NCBI RefSeq assembly: GCF_014805685.1
Contig: NC_060896.1
Location: forward strand, 6,337,389-6,401,388
DNA length: 64,000 bases
Origin: Silurus meridionalis
Lineage: Eukaryota > Chordata > Actinopteri > Siluriformes > Siluridae
Direction of reading: 5' to 3'
The position numbers and the translations under genes are program-made. Positions 35,426 to 49,467 of the stretch are shown here, one piece after another (within the stretch, counting starts at the first letter, position 1; each line of letters begins with the position of its first letter). The notes under the pieces were generated by a model, which had not been told where the DNA came from, searched no databases, and saw only the letters and a list, made by a program, of their open reading frames with translations.

Positions 35426-38400
35426 ATGAGCAGAGACACGGACAATTTAATGGACCGGGGACACCGGAGGACCGCGTTTTTCCTGCTCGGGCTCGCTTTC
35501 CAGGCTCTGGTAAGCACTAAGCCTGACGCTATTTTCAGCTGCTTCTTAACCCAGGCTGGATCTACTCGTGCTGCATGGATAGAGTGCTGACAGTGCAAGC
35601 TTCCTGTATCATATTTTCCCAGATTTTCTTTTTTTTTATGGGAATATTGTGCATGAGAACTGTTTCCAGAGCCACCTGTTGTTCATTGGTTTCTTTGTTG
35701 CACTTGTTGCTGGTATGGGCAGCATTTTCTGGTGTGTGTTTTCTTTTCATTATTATTATTATTCTGCTCAAAATGTTTCTCTGCAAGTGATTTAATTATA
35801 GAAAAAAAAATTTCTGGGCTTGCAATCATTGATTAGGATGCAGACTGATATATGGTTTGAATGGGATCTATAGGGAGACTCAGGGCGTTTCAGACTTTGG
35901 TGACTTCAGATTGTGATCCTGAATATGTGTCAGCATTTATGTGTAATTAATGTAACAAAATCGTGCCATGCTATGGAAAGACACTGGTGAAAAGAAAATA
36001 TTCAAACACTGGATGTTTGGTAGAAGAAAAAAATCTCGATTATTCAAATTCAGATTAAGAACCTGACCATTTCATGCTCTCTTATCCAGTGTGCCGTATT
36101 CAGCATACGGATTTCAATGGAAATATGAGGAAGACAGTCTTGTGCACTCTTTCTTCATTGTCTAGGTGAACGAAGAAGCTGTTGTCATGAGTCTCCATAG
36201 GGATCGGCTGTGTTGTGAGAATGACCTGACCGTACACGCTCCCCCCAAAGAGCACGTAGTTTCGGAGAAACCTGGTTTTATTGTTGTCGCCAGCTCCTCT
36301 GGCCTGGGTTCAGATCTTCAGGTTTGAGTCTGTGTTCTCCAGCAAGGAGGTCAGATCCTTACTGGGACAAAGCTTTGAGCTGAGAGGATGTGTGTATGTT
36401 CTGGAGCTTACTGCTGTGTGTGCTCATGCTTGGCCCGGTCCTGAGGGCGTGAGAACACTGCAGTCTTCCCTTGTTCTGTTCTGCAGTTTGTTGCTCTGTG
36501 GGGCTCTGGAAAGAGCACCGGGCTGCTGTATCGGTTTGCACAGAACAGGCTTCTGAGCCGATAATACCATCTGTAGTGCAGTTTATCAATGTGTGGAAGA
36601 TAAATAGTACTCTTTGGTCGGGACGGATCGGGAGAAATATGACTGCCTTTACATCTTTTTTAATATTTATGATAGCCGAAGGGATGAATGATGTCAGGCT
36701 CATTTTTAAATATATGCTGCCGTGTTCTTTCTCTCACGCTCAGCCTCTGCTATGTAATTTGAGCAAGCTTTAGAATAGATGAAAAAAAGTGACCAGGTAC
36801 TCCAATTGCTCATTTGTTTAAAGAAAAAAAACAAACAAACCCTACACTATATATATATATTTTGTCCAGGTTAATGTGCCTTCAAGGTGAAAAACAATAT
36901 CACGTCATCATTTTTTAGCCTAAGCTGCATTTATAGTATAAAGGTGGTTACGACAGAAAGATTTTTCACAGTCTCTTTACCGGGAAAAGAAATATAAACT
37001 GATTTTATTCATGTATTATTCATATAGTACTATGAACATTCCAACAATGAGAAATACAGTATAAAAAAGATTTTTATGACGAATGAGTACACGATATTGA
37101 CGGAGATTTGGATGGATTTTGTTTGAGTTTGCACAAATTTTAAATGAATGATATGAACCCTAATTCAATTCTATTTTAATTGAATTTTGTTTGTGCACTT
37201 CCTTTAATAATAGAAAATAGAACTGCAACTTTTTATGCAAGATCAGTTACTAAATGTTCAACTTGCGTAGAGATCATGATACATTTTGTGGGAAATTCAA
37301 GTGAAATCAGTTTCACCAGCTTCCATATTAGTACAATCTCCGAAATGACAGATTTTCATTTGCAAATATTTTGACTAAAGATTCAATTAATTGTTTTCTA
37401 CATATTCTGATTTTATGTTTGCTGACTGCTTCAGCAACGTCCCTTTTACTGTGGCAGTAAAGCAGATCTCAGGGTTCTCATTTCTGGGTGTAAAAAATAT
37501 AATTATTGTTTGCCCTTATGCAGTGGATAAAGGTTATTTTGGACTAAAACTAGGCCTTAAAGGAAATCCTGACTTATCCTTTTAAGGCAAAAAATTACAA
37601 GTAGACAGGAAGTTTGGTCACATCAGACAAATGTTTAGCTTTTAAAAAAAGTGCATGTCTAACATACCTTCTGTTAAACTGTAGCCATAAAGAATGCCAA
37701 AACTGTGGAAAAAGCTGCAATTATTAATTTTCTGTAAAAGCCTTTAAGCTCCACCTAGTTATAACAATATATTTATAAAAGACTTTTGCATATCCTTTAT
37801 AAATCTTCTAAACCATACTATCTTGAGTAACACCATGTACAATGTAGCCACACTGTATATTATATATCTTTAAAACAATTTTTGTTCTATATTCAGAACC
37901 AAAATTTCAGATTCAATGTGACCTGCATTGATGAAATCTGACGTGTTGATTCATGTCAGTGATTACTACTCAGGAGTTTAATCTCGGAGTTTCCGTTTTC
38001 CGTTTTCGATTTTAAGATTGAAATTGAAACTGAAAATTGGATAAAATAATTTGTTAAATTGTAGTATGCGGTGTTTCGTAATTTATTTTTGATTAGACTG
38101 TGAAGAAATAATTGGCAAAAAAAATGTCTCCTGAAGCATCTCGTCTTGAGATCTAATTATAATAGTATGTTTTTGAAAGGTGAACTGCACTTATTTTCCA
38201 GGTGGATGAGGGTGTAGAGGTGAACGTGTCAGCATTTTTTCTCGTTTGATTTGCAATGAGTGTTTTGCCTTGTGTAAGAGATTGTCGTCCAGCACTTTTC
38301 TTTGTTCAAATTTGGAAATCAGGTCTCTGTTAAGAATGGGATGAAGGAGTGTCTAATGGAAATGTTTCGGCCGTTTATATGTTTCTTAAACAAATTGAAT

Positions 38401-38881
38401 AAAGCTGAAAAAATTTCTCTCTTTAAAGCTTGTCAATAAGAATAATGCTAATTATTAAACTGCCAAACCAAGTTATTTCATTCAAAACCTGATGTAAAAT
38501 ATGAAAAGGTGCCTCATAATTGGTCATTTTGTCCATTTTGCTGGACTGTCATGTTTCTCCTGCAGTCATTAATGTTCCCTGTGATGCAGTTCTCTGAGAC
38601 AGGTAGAGAGTGAAAGTGCTGAAACACAGGTATGTAGGGAATGACCTTGGCGGAGGATGGCAGAAGAGGAAGAAAGAGGATGTAGAGTGATGGCCAGTGG
38701 TCTATCTATTCCCAGCGTTTGATGTGTTCAGGTTTTAGGAGTAGGAATGGGACAATATGCCACACTGGAACAATGGGAAGACAGTGCAGGCATTCAGCAG
38801 CTCCGCTGGGACGGGAGTCACATAAGAGAGTTGAGGCACCATTAAGTCTTACTGTCCTACAATACCCTGAATTCCTTAAGA

Positions 38882-38937
<56 letters not shown>

Positions 38938-41320
38938 CCTGTGCTTTTGTGCTCAGTTGCTGCCACCAGATCTTTTAGTTGGGCGATGCTCAGATGTTTG
39001 AGATACACATTCATGCCAAAAGTATTTGGGCTAATCCTAGCAAGGCTTTCCACTAAAGTTTGGAGCATGTGGATTTGTGCTAAGGGCCATTTATTTTCTT
39101 CAACAATAACCTTGATAAACTCATAGAGTTTAAACTTTGTGCATAGAGACATTGTCTTTTAGCCCATAATTTCAGTCTGGTAATCAGGTGTTCACAGACC
39201 TTTGGCCTTATAGTGTATATATAAAAAAATTGAATAAGTATATCTAATAAACTAAAGCATTCTGAAAAAGAGTCCTTATAGATTCTGTGTTGAACAAAGC
39301 AACATGGTTTCCAAGGAGTTAATTTTTATTTGTATAACAATTTTAACAATTGACATTGTCTCAAAGCAGATGAAGCATTCATGAAGTTGTATATACGAAT
39401 GTGTGGAATTGCTCATTAAAATTATACGTTTATTCCTAATGAGCGAGCCACGGGTGACCGTGACCAGGAAAAACTCCCTAATATGACATGAGGACGAAAC
39501 CTTGAGAGGATTAAGACTCAAAAGCGAAATCATTATAATCTTTGTGGTACCAAATGTCCATTCATTATAGCCCCATCATTGTTGAGGTCTGTGGTGATAG
39601 GTACTTAAATGCAAAAATATTCATGGTCCTAAATCAATCATATAAATCATACAATAAAGCTAACAAAGTATGTAGCATCTTTCTGTTTAGCTATTATACT
39701 CTATTAAAACTTTGTGACCAGCCTATTTGTCCAGGCTTCAAATAAACCATGAGGTTATTGTCCTTTTCTTTTTTTTTTGTATTTCTTTATTAATATTGTT
39801 ATGATCATTTTTTTTATGTTTTTCTTTTATTTAAATACACATAACCTTTTAACATTTCCTGTATTGTGCGAGAGCACATGTATCTAAAGTTGTATCTTTT
39901 CACACTTTATATTAGCCAAAGTGATTTTAGCTAAAACACCTGATTTGAGTGGCTTTTTCAGCCATTACAATTTGACTTCAACAGTCTTAGCAGTCTTAGC
40001 AGTATTAGCTTGTACAAAAAGATTGGTTGAACTTTGGTGCTGATTTTTGTTTTGCATTTGCTGTAGCTTTGGGGGCAAAAAAATCAAAAGATGAACTGCT
40101 TGTGTGAGTTGACTGTCACACTGGGACATGACATTGTGTACCAGTGAACATCCCAAAATAGCTGAGCTGTTGGCTAGCCAAGCTGTTGACATTTAACTTG
40201 CATTGTTATGTTGGAGATTTGACAATTTAATTTCTCTGTATATAAATCCTTACTTATTATCAAACATAATATTTTTTTATATTGCACCGTTTTTTTAAGC
40301 TTGGACTCTCACTTGCAGTACGATTGGCTGATAGGAAAAATCTTTTGACGTTATTAATATTTATTAAAAATTAAATCTTCCTTTAAAAATGTCAGTAAAC
40401 CTCATTTGCTATTTTGATCAGTATGTTAGCAATATTGTTAGTATCTAGTAAGTCTGTTGTTTATTTCTAAGTGATGATCAATATGACAATAATGATGTAT
40501 ATGGAAAACGAACATAGTAACCTATTATATAACCTTAAAACATTATTTAGATTTTACACACCACTTTTTTGCCCTATTTGTGTTAACAATCAATTCGTGA
40601 TTGTTGCATCGACTCATTTCAGTTGCTCCCAATTCAATGAATACATAATGATTAATCATTGTGTTTAACTCACGCCTTTGTACTGTAAAATCTCATCACT
40701 AGTTAAAATCATGGTCTTTTCAAGCATGTTCTCGCTAGCCAATTCATTATACAATCACATGATATGCCCAAACCAGACAAAACACACTCGTCTACCTTGC
40801 AGAAAATTGCAAAAAGAAATGTATCAAGACATTCGAAATGTTACAGACGTATTTCTATTAAACATGGTGTCAAAAATGGGTGAGCTAAAAAGGTATAATT
40901 ATGAACGATGTACTAACATTTGAAGATTGATTAGACAGGCATTCCATCACCATCGGATAAAATACAGGCTCTAGTGCGAGCATCCAGAACATGATGATGT
41001 GATATGTTTATACATTTATTTTTCATAATTGTATTACTGCAAATCGTAACCATTGAATAGGTGATTAATTATTTAAGCTGCATTGTCATTGAAATGTGCT
41101 TTCTCTCGATGAGTGATTTCTGCTTTGTAGGACACTATGCACTTCAGTGTAATTGTATATTGTGTGTATCATTATCGTACTGCTTTTGTAGACTGTGTAC
41201 GTGCCGGTTTTCCTGCTATTGAGAGTCTTAAGGGCACTATCATCAATGGCACCTGATCTGACCCTCTATCTCTCTGTGGAGCTTATTAGTTGAAGGGTGT
41301 GTGTGTGTGTGTGTGTGGGT

Positions 41321-41352
<32 letters not shown>

Positions 41353-43737
41353 CTTCACCTCTCCATCTCGGAAAAACGAGAGATGAAAAGGGAAAAAAAA
41401 GAACTTATTGCACAAAGAATAGAGCCGCAGCTCGTTTCCAGCTCGAGTGAGAAAGAGAAGAAAGGAGCGATGGAGAGAGCGGGAGTGAGCAAAAAAAAAA
41501 AAAAAACAAGAGTGAAGGAAAGACAAGAGCCATGTTCCCAATGTCTGCGATCCCTGGGGAGAAGTGGAAAAAAAAGAAAGGAGTGGTATTGATAACAAGA
41601 AAGAATAAAAGAAAAAGAGCACAGCATAGAAGAGTAGGAAATAGCTGCCACGAGGGAGGATACCGAGAAAAAAAGCCAAAGAGACTGTTTGTGTGAGGGG
41701 GTAGAATAACCGGGGTGGTGGTGGTGGTGGTGGTGGTGGGTTGATTTAGATGGATAAGGAAAGATGATTGTACAGATAGAGACAGGGCTTACACACTGGA
41801 GGAGGGTTGAGCCTGTCTATTTGGACAGAGCAATTAGATTTTTCCACCACTCTTAAGGCGAGAGACGATTCCGGAGCACGTTTTCATCACTCCTGGGTCT
41901 CTGCCCACCTTTTTATCTGCGTTTAAAACAATGGAAGTGTGTTGGGGACATGGGCCTAGATAGAATATAGGTTCATTTATCAAGGACATTTGAACTGTTT
42001 CATTTTAATTGGTGTAGTGATCGCAGCATATCATTTGCTTGTGTATGGTCATGTATTGTCTAAAATATATACATAAACAATCTATGAATTAACATTTGTT
42101 TATTTTATGTTGTGGTTAAAATCAAGTCTTCTTAGCTATCTTATATTTTATTGTGTGAAGAAAGACAGCCAAGATTTAATTTTTAAGACACTTTAGTAAT
42201 AGGGATTGTACAAACACACTGAGATTTTAGCCACCAAAAATAAATTGAAAAACTATTGTACATTTTAATCAAAGAATAAAAGTGGGAAAAAATAACTAGT
42301 GTGAAAGCAGATGTGGGCTTTTGCTGTTGTAGCCCACTTCAAGATTCTTGTCTGTTCTGCTTATCATGGTTGTAAAAAGTAATTAGTCTTCTTTTCAACT
42401 CATAGCAATCTTCTTTTCACTGACCTCTCTCTTTTTGACATGGATTTTCACCCATAGATCTGCTGCTCACAGAATGTTTTTTGTTTGCCGCACCATTCTG
42501 TGTAAACTTTAGAAAAGCGATGCCCAAGTTTTTTCTATAAATGGCCAAAAATTAAAGTTGCCATGGTTCCTTTCATTTATGATTTAATATTTGAAAACAA
42601 ATAAATAAAAATATTTTTATCAAAAGTTTAGTGATTGCACAGTAGTTCACTTGTAGTACAATGAAAAACAATCAAATTTATTGTACAATAAAGTCGAATT
42701 CAGTGACCTCTAATGAGGGACATGAAGCTGGTCCATATTTTTCAGAAGTTTTTTCAAATGGCATTTTTTTCTGCCCCTTGTCTCTTTATGGCATGGCGGA
42801 CCAAATCAGAGGTTACCACAGGCCAACTTTGTCCCACAGGCCAATCCCAGGAGATCAGCCAATATGATGCCAACAGTAATGCCAGCATTGCCACTGTCAC
42901 ATTCCCCCCCTCTCTTTGATGTTTCATATAAACATCATCTCAATCTCTTGAGCTTTTTTTGCACCATTTGAGGTTCCATACTGCTGCCACATGAATGAAT
43001 GGTTGGATAATTGCATGAATGTGTAGGTGTACAGGTGTTTATAATTACCAGATAAATTGAGTATAGTGTTGATTTAGTGTATAACAACAGAATGGTTCCT
43101 CAAAGTAGTGTAATATACAGCATGTAACATACAAATATCCTCTAGTGTTATGGTACTATACGTTTATATACATAACAATAACTTTTTTTTACAAGAACAT
43201 GTAAGTGGTAGATAAAATGTTAGACTTCTGTTCGACAGGTTGTGAGATTAAAATTGCGACGCCACTGCTGCTGGGCCCTTGAGCAAGGCCCTTAACCCTT
43301 TATGCCATAAATGTAAAAGAATGAACTGTGATTAAAGGGCTTGGCTCCTATACAGACAGAATCTACTGTATGTGTTTGTTTGGTTAAGTTCCTTTCTTTC
43401 ATCACTCTCTCTCCTCTCTTTTTTTCTCATCCAGGCTGTCCATGCAGTGGGCATGTTTGAGCTGCAGATCCGGCAGTGGCAAAACTCTCTTGGCATTCTA
43501 CAGAGTGGTCAGTGCTGTGACCTCCAGCCCAGCGGGGGACAGCAATGTCCTCAAAGTGACCAGTGTGACACACTTTTTAGGGTCTGTCTGAAGGAGTACC
43601 AGACTCGTGTGGTACCCACGGGCACGTGTACCTTTGGTACGGGCAGCACACCTGTCCTGGGCGGAAACTCCAATGGCATGCATGTTAACGGACCTGAAGC
43701 AGGCCGGATCGTCATCCCATTTAAATACGCCTGGCCG
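35426..43737 (+). CDS. Jagged-family Notch ligand, first two exons
   Basis: Jagged proteins are single-pass membrane ligands that activate Notch on neighbouring cells. Exon 1 (35426-35509) encodes MSRDTDNLMDRGHRRT followed by a hydrophobic signal peptide (AFFLLGLAFQALAVHA). An in-frame TAA at 35402 fixes the reading frame; a second ATG at 35450 is possible. Exon 2 (43435-43737, 303 bp, phase 0 at both ends) begins the MNNL domain: GMFELQIRQWQN, GQCCD, a cysteine set (CPQSDQCDTLFRVCLKEYQ), CTFGTGSTPVLGGNS, and ends PFKYAWP. CLKEYQ and TPVLGGNS are Jagged-like rather than Delta-like, and human JAG1 exon 2 ends at the same FAWP. JAG1 or JAG2 type cannot be decided. The DSL domain, EGF repeats and membrane segment lie beyond 64000. 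Confidence 0.88.
38885..38933. repeat. (GT)n microsatellite
   Basis: A pure GT run of about 49 bp; it produces the His-Thr stretch in the minus-strand reading frame here. Confidence 0.96.
39005..39218 (+). mobile_element. short Tc1-type MITE, family TATATTGCCAAAAG
   Basis: Left end TTCATGCCAAAAGTATTTGGGC is matched inverted by right end AGGTGTTCACAGACCTTTGGCCTTATAGTG. The internal TTTCCACTAAAGTTTGGAGCATG is the family motif. Confidence 0.65.
41297..41352. repeat. imperfect (GT)n microsatellite
   Basis: GT repeats interrupted by GGGT and TTT. Purine-rich (GA/A) tracts follow to about 41700. Confidence 0.93.
41714..41740. repeat. (GGT)n trinucleotide repeat
   Basis: About nine GGT units; a similar (GGT)n run occurs at 49014-49036. 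Confidence 0.92.
43225..43330 (+). mobile_element. SINE fragment upstream of Jagged exon 2
   Basis: GCTGGGCCCTTGAGCAAGGCCCTTAACC is the SINE-body hallmark, here about 105-210 bp before the exon 2 acceptor. Confidence 0.65.
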
Positions 43738-44297
43738 GTCAGTCCAACTTTATTATTTACCCATGTTATCAATTATACAGAGCTAATGCATGTAACATCA
43801 CTTGTGGGAGGTTGAGGGATTTTATAAAGGCTGGAAACTGTCTTAGAGATGTGAAGCAGGCATCTTTTGTACATTTCTGTCCAGTAGTGGACTGTCTCAT
43901 AGTAAGTAGCTTTAATTATTAAAGTCGCATTGTGGTTAACCGTGTTGTTATTCTTATTAAGTCTTCCTTTCACCTGACCCAGCTTTCAGTGGGTGTGAAA
44001 TTGGGACGGCATTGATAACATTGTGATGATGAGTTGCTACTCTGCTGTGGCAGAATTAGCAGTGTGGTCAGCACTTGGCTCGTTGCTCATTGCAAGACTT
44101 TAATCTTATTACATTCTTTCACCTCACGTTCATTGATTAGTCAAGATGGATGCAGGGATTCTATAAGAGTATGGGGACTTGCCAAAAAAGTGTCCAGATT
44201 ATGCACTGTTAATTCCTGGGTTTAGCGATGCATCAACACCAGATGCATTTTGACAGCTGGGGCATGAGTTCATTGTTGGTACTCGTAGATATCTATG

Positions 44298-44582
44298 TAC
44301 ACTATATTGCCAAAAGTTTGCGGACACTTGGTCATAAATATGATTATGTGCTATTTAGGCATCGCCTTCCACATCCCAATTTACTCTCATAATTCCCTTC
44401 ACTCTTCTGGGAAGATGTTCCACTCAATTTTTAACATATGCTTGTGTTCATTTGTGTCATTATACAGCATTCAAAGACATCATATACAATTGTGTGCTTT
44501 CAGCTTGGTAGTAACATTTTGGAGAAGATCCACATATGGCAGGAAAGTTCAGGTGTTCCAGTACTTTTGTCCATATAGTGTA
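44298..44582 (+). mobile_element. Tc1-type MITE, complete, TA-flanked
   Basis: It starts TACACTATATTGCCAAAAG and ends TACTTTTGTCCATATAGTGTA, giving terminal inverted repeats that begin CACTATAT inside TA dinucleotides, the Tc1/mariner target. At 285 bp it is too short for transposase. It is the best-defined member of the family also seen at 18990, 20855, 39005 and 54483. Confidence 0.9.
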
Positions 44583-45116
44583 TCGGCATACACTCAACTA
44601 CTCAGTTGTATTTATAAGAGTATTTTGCCTGGACCACGCAGCTGTCTTTTTATAAATAAAAACCATTATACAGACAATATTTGCTCTCAACTGCACAGCA
44701 CTGCATCTATCCGTCTTTGACATAGTTTCTTTTTGAAGAAACATCGAATGTATTGCTGCTTTACCTGACTTTGTTCCGTTTCCATTTTTTTTCCACAATA
44801 TAAAAAAATACAATTAACTTCTAACTTAACCATCAATATTACACAAATAGTATATTTAATAGCCATATTTTCATCTGATTAAAGACAAAATCATTGAAAT
44901 GTGCAGCTGTTCTTGGACATACTTCTACCAAAAACGTTTGTTTATTCAATATGAACAGGTATTTACTATTCTACATCTTAAAAATGTTAGCGTTTACCAC
45001 GTTACTGCAGACTATTTGGGAAAGTGATTGTGCCTTTAATCTTTGAAACAACAGGAAGAAACGTAACACAACTAAGCACAAACCTTAAGGAGCTTTCAAC
45101 GTACATTAACATATTT

Positions 45117-45119
<3 letters not shown>

Positions 45120-45154
<35 letters not shown>
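45120..45154. repeat. (CA)n microsatellite
   Basis: Pure CA, about 35 bp. Confidence 0.95.
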
Positions 45155-45156
<2 letters not shown>

Positions 45157-45953
45157 GTTACACATGGTATTAGATTCATACTTTGTTGCTGGATTTAACT
45201 TTCAATGAACCGCGTTAAAGTGCAAAGAAGTGCTTCTATACAGTGTTAATTAAAAGTATTGTTTTTGTTTTCTCATAATTAAAATCTTTTATTTGTCGAA
45301 AACTGTTATGAATTGGCTTTTTTCTCCAGAGTGATCCCTTGGTTGAAGAAACGTAGCGCCATAGTGTTTTCTTTCATGAAAAATTACATGATTAAAACGC
45401 TTCCGAATTACATTTTGTCAAATAAATTGACAGACAATTACGAGAACCCTCAGGTGGTATTACTGGCATAATACCGTCTTTATCCAAATATCAACATCTG
45501 CTTGGCAAAAAATGTTTGTAATTACATGCTTGATATTGAAGTGATTGTGTGTATGTGAGTGTATAGTCTTGACACATTTGTTAATTGTTGCTCACATTCC
45601 TGACTAAAGTCAGATTATTATAAGATGTTAGGCTTCCCTGTGTGGCGCAGGATGATCAATAATGAGTGAAATGTTTGTGAAATGTGTTGAAAAATCAATG
45701 CACAGCTAATGGTACTGATTCATTTCAAAATCTGAGTCACAAAATAACATGATATATGGAAGGCAGTAAACAGTACAGATTAAAACTTAGATTAAAATAA
45801 AAAAGATCGGTTTTGTGTTCAATTTTTAGAATTGTATTTACTTATTAATAAAACTTATGGCTTGATATTAAAAGTAGCCTAAGCAGTAAATGCTGATTAA
45901 TACTCAGTTCTTATAGGTTCTTCCTTCCTCAGTTTACTTGCTACACCCATCCT

Positions 45954-45959
<6 letters not shown>

Positions 45960-46009
<50 letters not shown>

Positions 46010-46040
46010 CTCTCTCTCTCTCTCTCACACACACTCTCTC
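45960..46040. repeat. (CT)n microsatellite
   Basis: Pure CT for about 46 bp, then CT interrupted by ATT and CACACA. A CT/T-rich strand continues to about 46290. Confidence 0.94.
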
Positions 46041-47217
46041 AACTTTCTTTTTTATTTAGTTCCTTTACCCTACAACTTTTATTCATATTAACTTAAATGG
46101 CTTCCTTCACAATAAGAACAATCATATCTCATATCTTCTTTTCTCTTCAGAACTCTCCTCGCCTCATCTAACCGTCTAATACCGGTACTTATTTTTCCTT
46201 CTTCTTCTTTTTCTTCTTTTTCTCCTGAACCTGTAAACCTGGTCTCTTTGGTTCCTTATTTCCCCCTCTTCTTTTTTTTTCCCAGACAGATCGACCTTTT
46301 CTGTCTTATCACCCATAATGGATCAGACTAATTCCCTTCTAACATTACTCTCACGGGCTATTACTGCTCAATTACAGCGTGGCTGACTGTTTCTCCACTT
46401 CTGTACCGTGGGTTCCCATCTGCCCTTTATCTCTCTCTTTATGTGGCACAATAGTTAAAGAAGGAAAGGAAGAAAGAAAGACAGATTTGGATACACAGAG
46501 GGATGAAAAAAAGAAGGGGGATGGGAAGTGGCAAGCTCGAGCTATAAAACTTATATAATGTATAAAATGGAATACCAAAAGTTGGTTTGAGGTTGGTCTG
46601 TTTGTGTTTGTTTTAAATTATTCATGTGAAGTTTCCTTAGTGGTGTGGTCAAGACTTTATTGGGCTGGATGTAATGTCAAATACACACACACACACACAA
46701 AATCACACAGTGTAATTCTCTGTAGTTTCCCAGAGTCTTCCTAAACACTCTAGGCTAATCACAGCACTCTTCGCCTCTCCCGAGTCTGCGCTTGCTCCGT
46801 TCCCACTGTCTGTCTGTCTGCGCCTGTGTACGATCAGTCCGCCTCAGGCTGTGAAATCCTTTAAAATGACTCGTCGTCCTGTGGGATACTAATGGCTCGT
46901 TGTGATCTGCTCTTCCCAGTCCTGTTTGTTTCTGTGTTAGCACTCAAAACATGTCTATATTTCCATCTGCATTGTTTTATTATTGTCGTCTGCGGGAGTT
47001 TTATGACCTCTGCAAGGCGAGGTTGCGTGTCTGTTAGTAAAGACCGAATCAAATAATAGCCAGAAAGCTCACATTATACTTATATTTGACGATATATTGA
47101 GTCATGATAATGTTTTTAATCAAAAGCTTACTGGAGCTTTGGTGGAGGAAAAGGAAGTGATCTGATGCAGGCCAGCTGTCTGAACAGGGTTATATGTAAA
47201 AAGAAGCCATTCGTGTT

Positions 47218-47220
<3 letters not shown>

Positions 47221-47256
<36 letters not shown>
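47221..47256. repeat. (CA)n microsatellite
   Basis: Pure AC/CA run of 36 bp. Confidence 0.95.
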
Positions 47257-47258
<2 letters not shown>

Positions 47259-49430
47259 AGACGCTCATACAAACTTCCACTTCTAGTAGTCGGTTGTTGC
47301 TTGTATTGTGTGCACACACGCAAATGTTCTTTGCCTTGCATCATTCAAAAGGACATGGTTTAAGCACAGACGCACACAGACATGCACACACTTGTGTTAC
47401 GGCATCAGTGGGAACAAATGCGCACTTAAGGGCATTAATGTGGCCAACAGAAATGCTTTATGCTAAAATTTTATTGCTCCATAAAAAAATCAATTATAAC
47501 CAAGAATTTTACCAGAGAACTTTAAATACGAAAATTGTATTCTGTCTTCTTTCTGATTTTTTTTTTTCTTTATGATTAGAAGTTTTATGGCTAATGATTT
47601 TTACGTTGTTAAAACTATTGAACAAAAAAATATTATAAGAAAACCTCAAAAATCCTTAGGTTTAATTTAACACATTACACCAGCTTTATCCTTATATAAG
47701 TGTTTAAAATAATTCATAAAATTCTACAATTGTCAATCCTGATTGGAAATAATGATGGAAAAAGCTCTGAGGGGATGAAAAATGGAAAAATTAGAACCAC
47801 GGTCATGTTGTATCAGTTTTAAATACAAATTCATTTGATCAAAAATATATTCATTTCGATTAACCATCCTGTTCATTCACGTCTGATGATTCCAACAAGG
47901 CAATTTTTCTACAAGTGTGTTTTCTGTTGGTGTGTGGAAACCTGCAGAGAACCTGCAGGAAACCCTAACAGGTCTGTTTTCTACACCCCCCACAATTTTA
48001 CTCTATGTAATCATCTAGCAATGGATCACCACCTAACCTACTGTCCCATATCATACACGTTATATGACAGCTACCAAACCATGAAGGTGAAGCCTAGCAA
48101 GAGGTTCTGAAACGTCTTTTTTGTCAGAAAATGTTTTTTTTTTTTCATGTTGCTTATGTGCATTACAGGGTGGCATAACACACTGAGGAATGCACTGCCA
48201 TCTTCCACATATCTGAATCCACAGACACACATTATTGTTCAGGGTAGCTGCAGGAAAAAAAAGGGGGTGCCCTCGACTTCTGGCTATGAGATTAAAATCT
48301 GTGATCTCCAAACGATAGAGTCACAATTCATAACTGTAAGTGAGTGACACATATCAGACTTTAATATGTCTTTGACCTGTTCTATAAAATGATTTATTTG
48401 ACCAACAACCCCAAAAAACACATCTTATTTGTGAGACAAACATTCATAGAGGAAGCAACCTGCATCGCATTTGCTCTGGAGGTTGTCATCTGAACATGAT
48501 CAGGTCTAGAAGGTGAAAAAACCCCAGATGGTTAGCAACGGTGGGGTGGGGGTGTGGTAAGATTGCGATCCGACCACATGGCTACATATCAGATATGCCT
48601 TGTGCAAAAGATCAGAATTTTGTGTTTACTTTGCCGAGAACAAAAAAAAATCAAATCTGGGTCCCATTAAAGTCAAAAATTGTACTTGTAACACTTTTCT
48701 TTAGTATAGCTGTACACTTGCGTAATCTGAACTCAAGGTTATTATGATTGTTATTATTATGAGACGAAATTAATGTGTGGCTCTAATTACAGTCTCAGCT
48801 ACATGTTCCAATTAACTTCCCAGAGTTTACATAATGTCTTTCATCCCCATGAGGCAGTGTGTGAACTGGATGCTTTTCCCAGGATGAGAGAAATACAGTC
48901 ACTTTAATAACTTCTTAAACAACAACAAAAAAGCCACCCTCATACAAAAGTCACTCTGTGACACTCTTGACACGCAGTTTCTTTTCTTCTGGATAGTATC
49001 ATTGTGTTTAAAGGGTGGTGGTGGTGGTGGTGGTGGCAAGTGTGAGTGTGAGAAAAATCAACCAGAGAAAACCAATCTGGTTCAGTTTCAGGGCAGGGCT
49101 GAGCGAAGGACTGGAGCAAGAGAGAAGGAGGGGGTTGGAAAGAAAGAAAGAAAGGGAGAGGGAGATTTCTATGACTAGCCAGTGGAATGAATGAGCTTCA
49201 TTATCAGCCCATCTCTAAGCGGTGGTTGTGGGAGGGGATGTGTAGGGGAGAGAAGGGGAAGGGGGTCTCCTACTGTCCCAGGTGAGGGGACGAACAGGTG
49301 AACACAGTTATTAGGAGGAAAGCTGAGCCTGCTTTCTCTCTCTTTCGTTCTTTCCCTCTCATTCTGTGTGCTTTATCTTTCACACGCACACTGATCTACT
49401 GTTTTCAACAAAGGAAAAGAAAGATTAAAG

Positions 49431-49435
<5 letters not shown>

Positions 49436-49465
<30 letters not shown>
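49436..49465. repeat. (GT)n microsatellite
   Basis: Pure GT of about 30 bp. Confidence 0.93.

Positions 49466-49467
<2 letters not shown>

Larger units (their letters stand above)
35510..43434 (+). other. Jagged intron 1
   Basis: A 7.9 kb A/T-rich intron with GT at 35510 and a T/C tract plus CCAG at 43431-43434. It holds a GT run, a GGT run and MITE/SINE fragments listed separately. No other exon is supported. Confidence 0.75.

Noticed and set aside
40678..40923. 81-codon plus-strand frame in Jagged intron 1
   Set aside because: No recognisable domain, signal or splice sites; A/T-rich intron sequence.
41266..41679. 137-codon minus-strand frame
   Set aside because: Composed of Ser/Phe/Leu from purine-rich repeats and His-Thr from a GT run.
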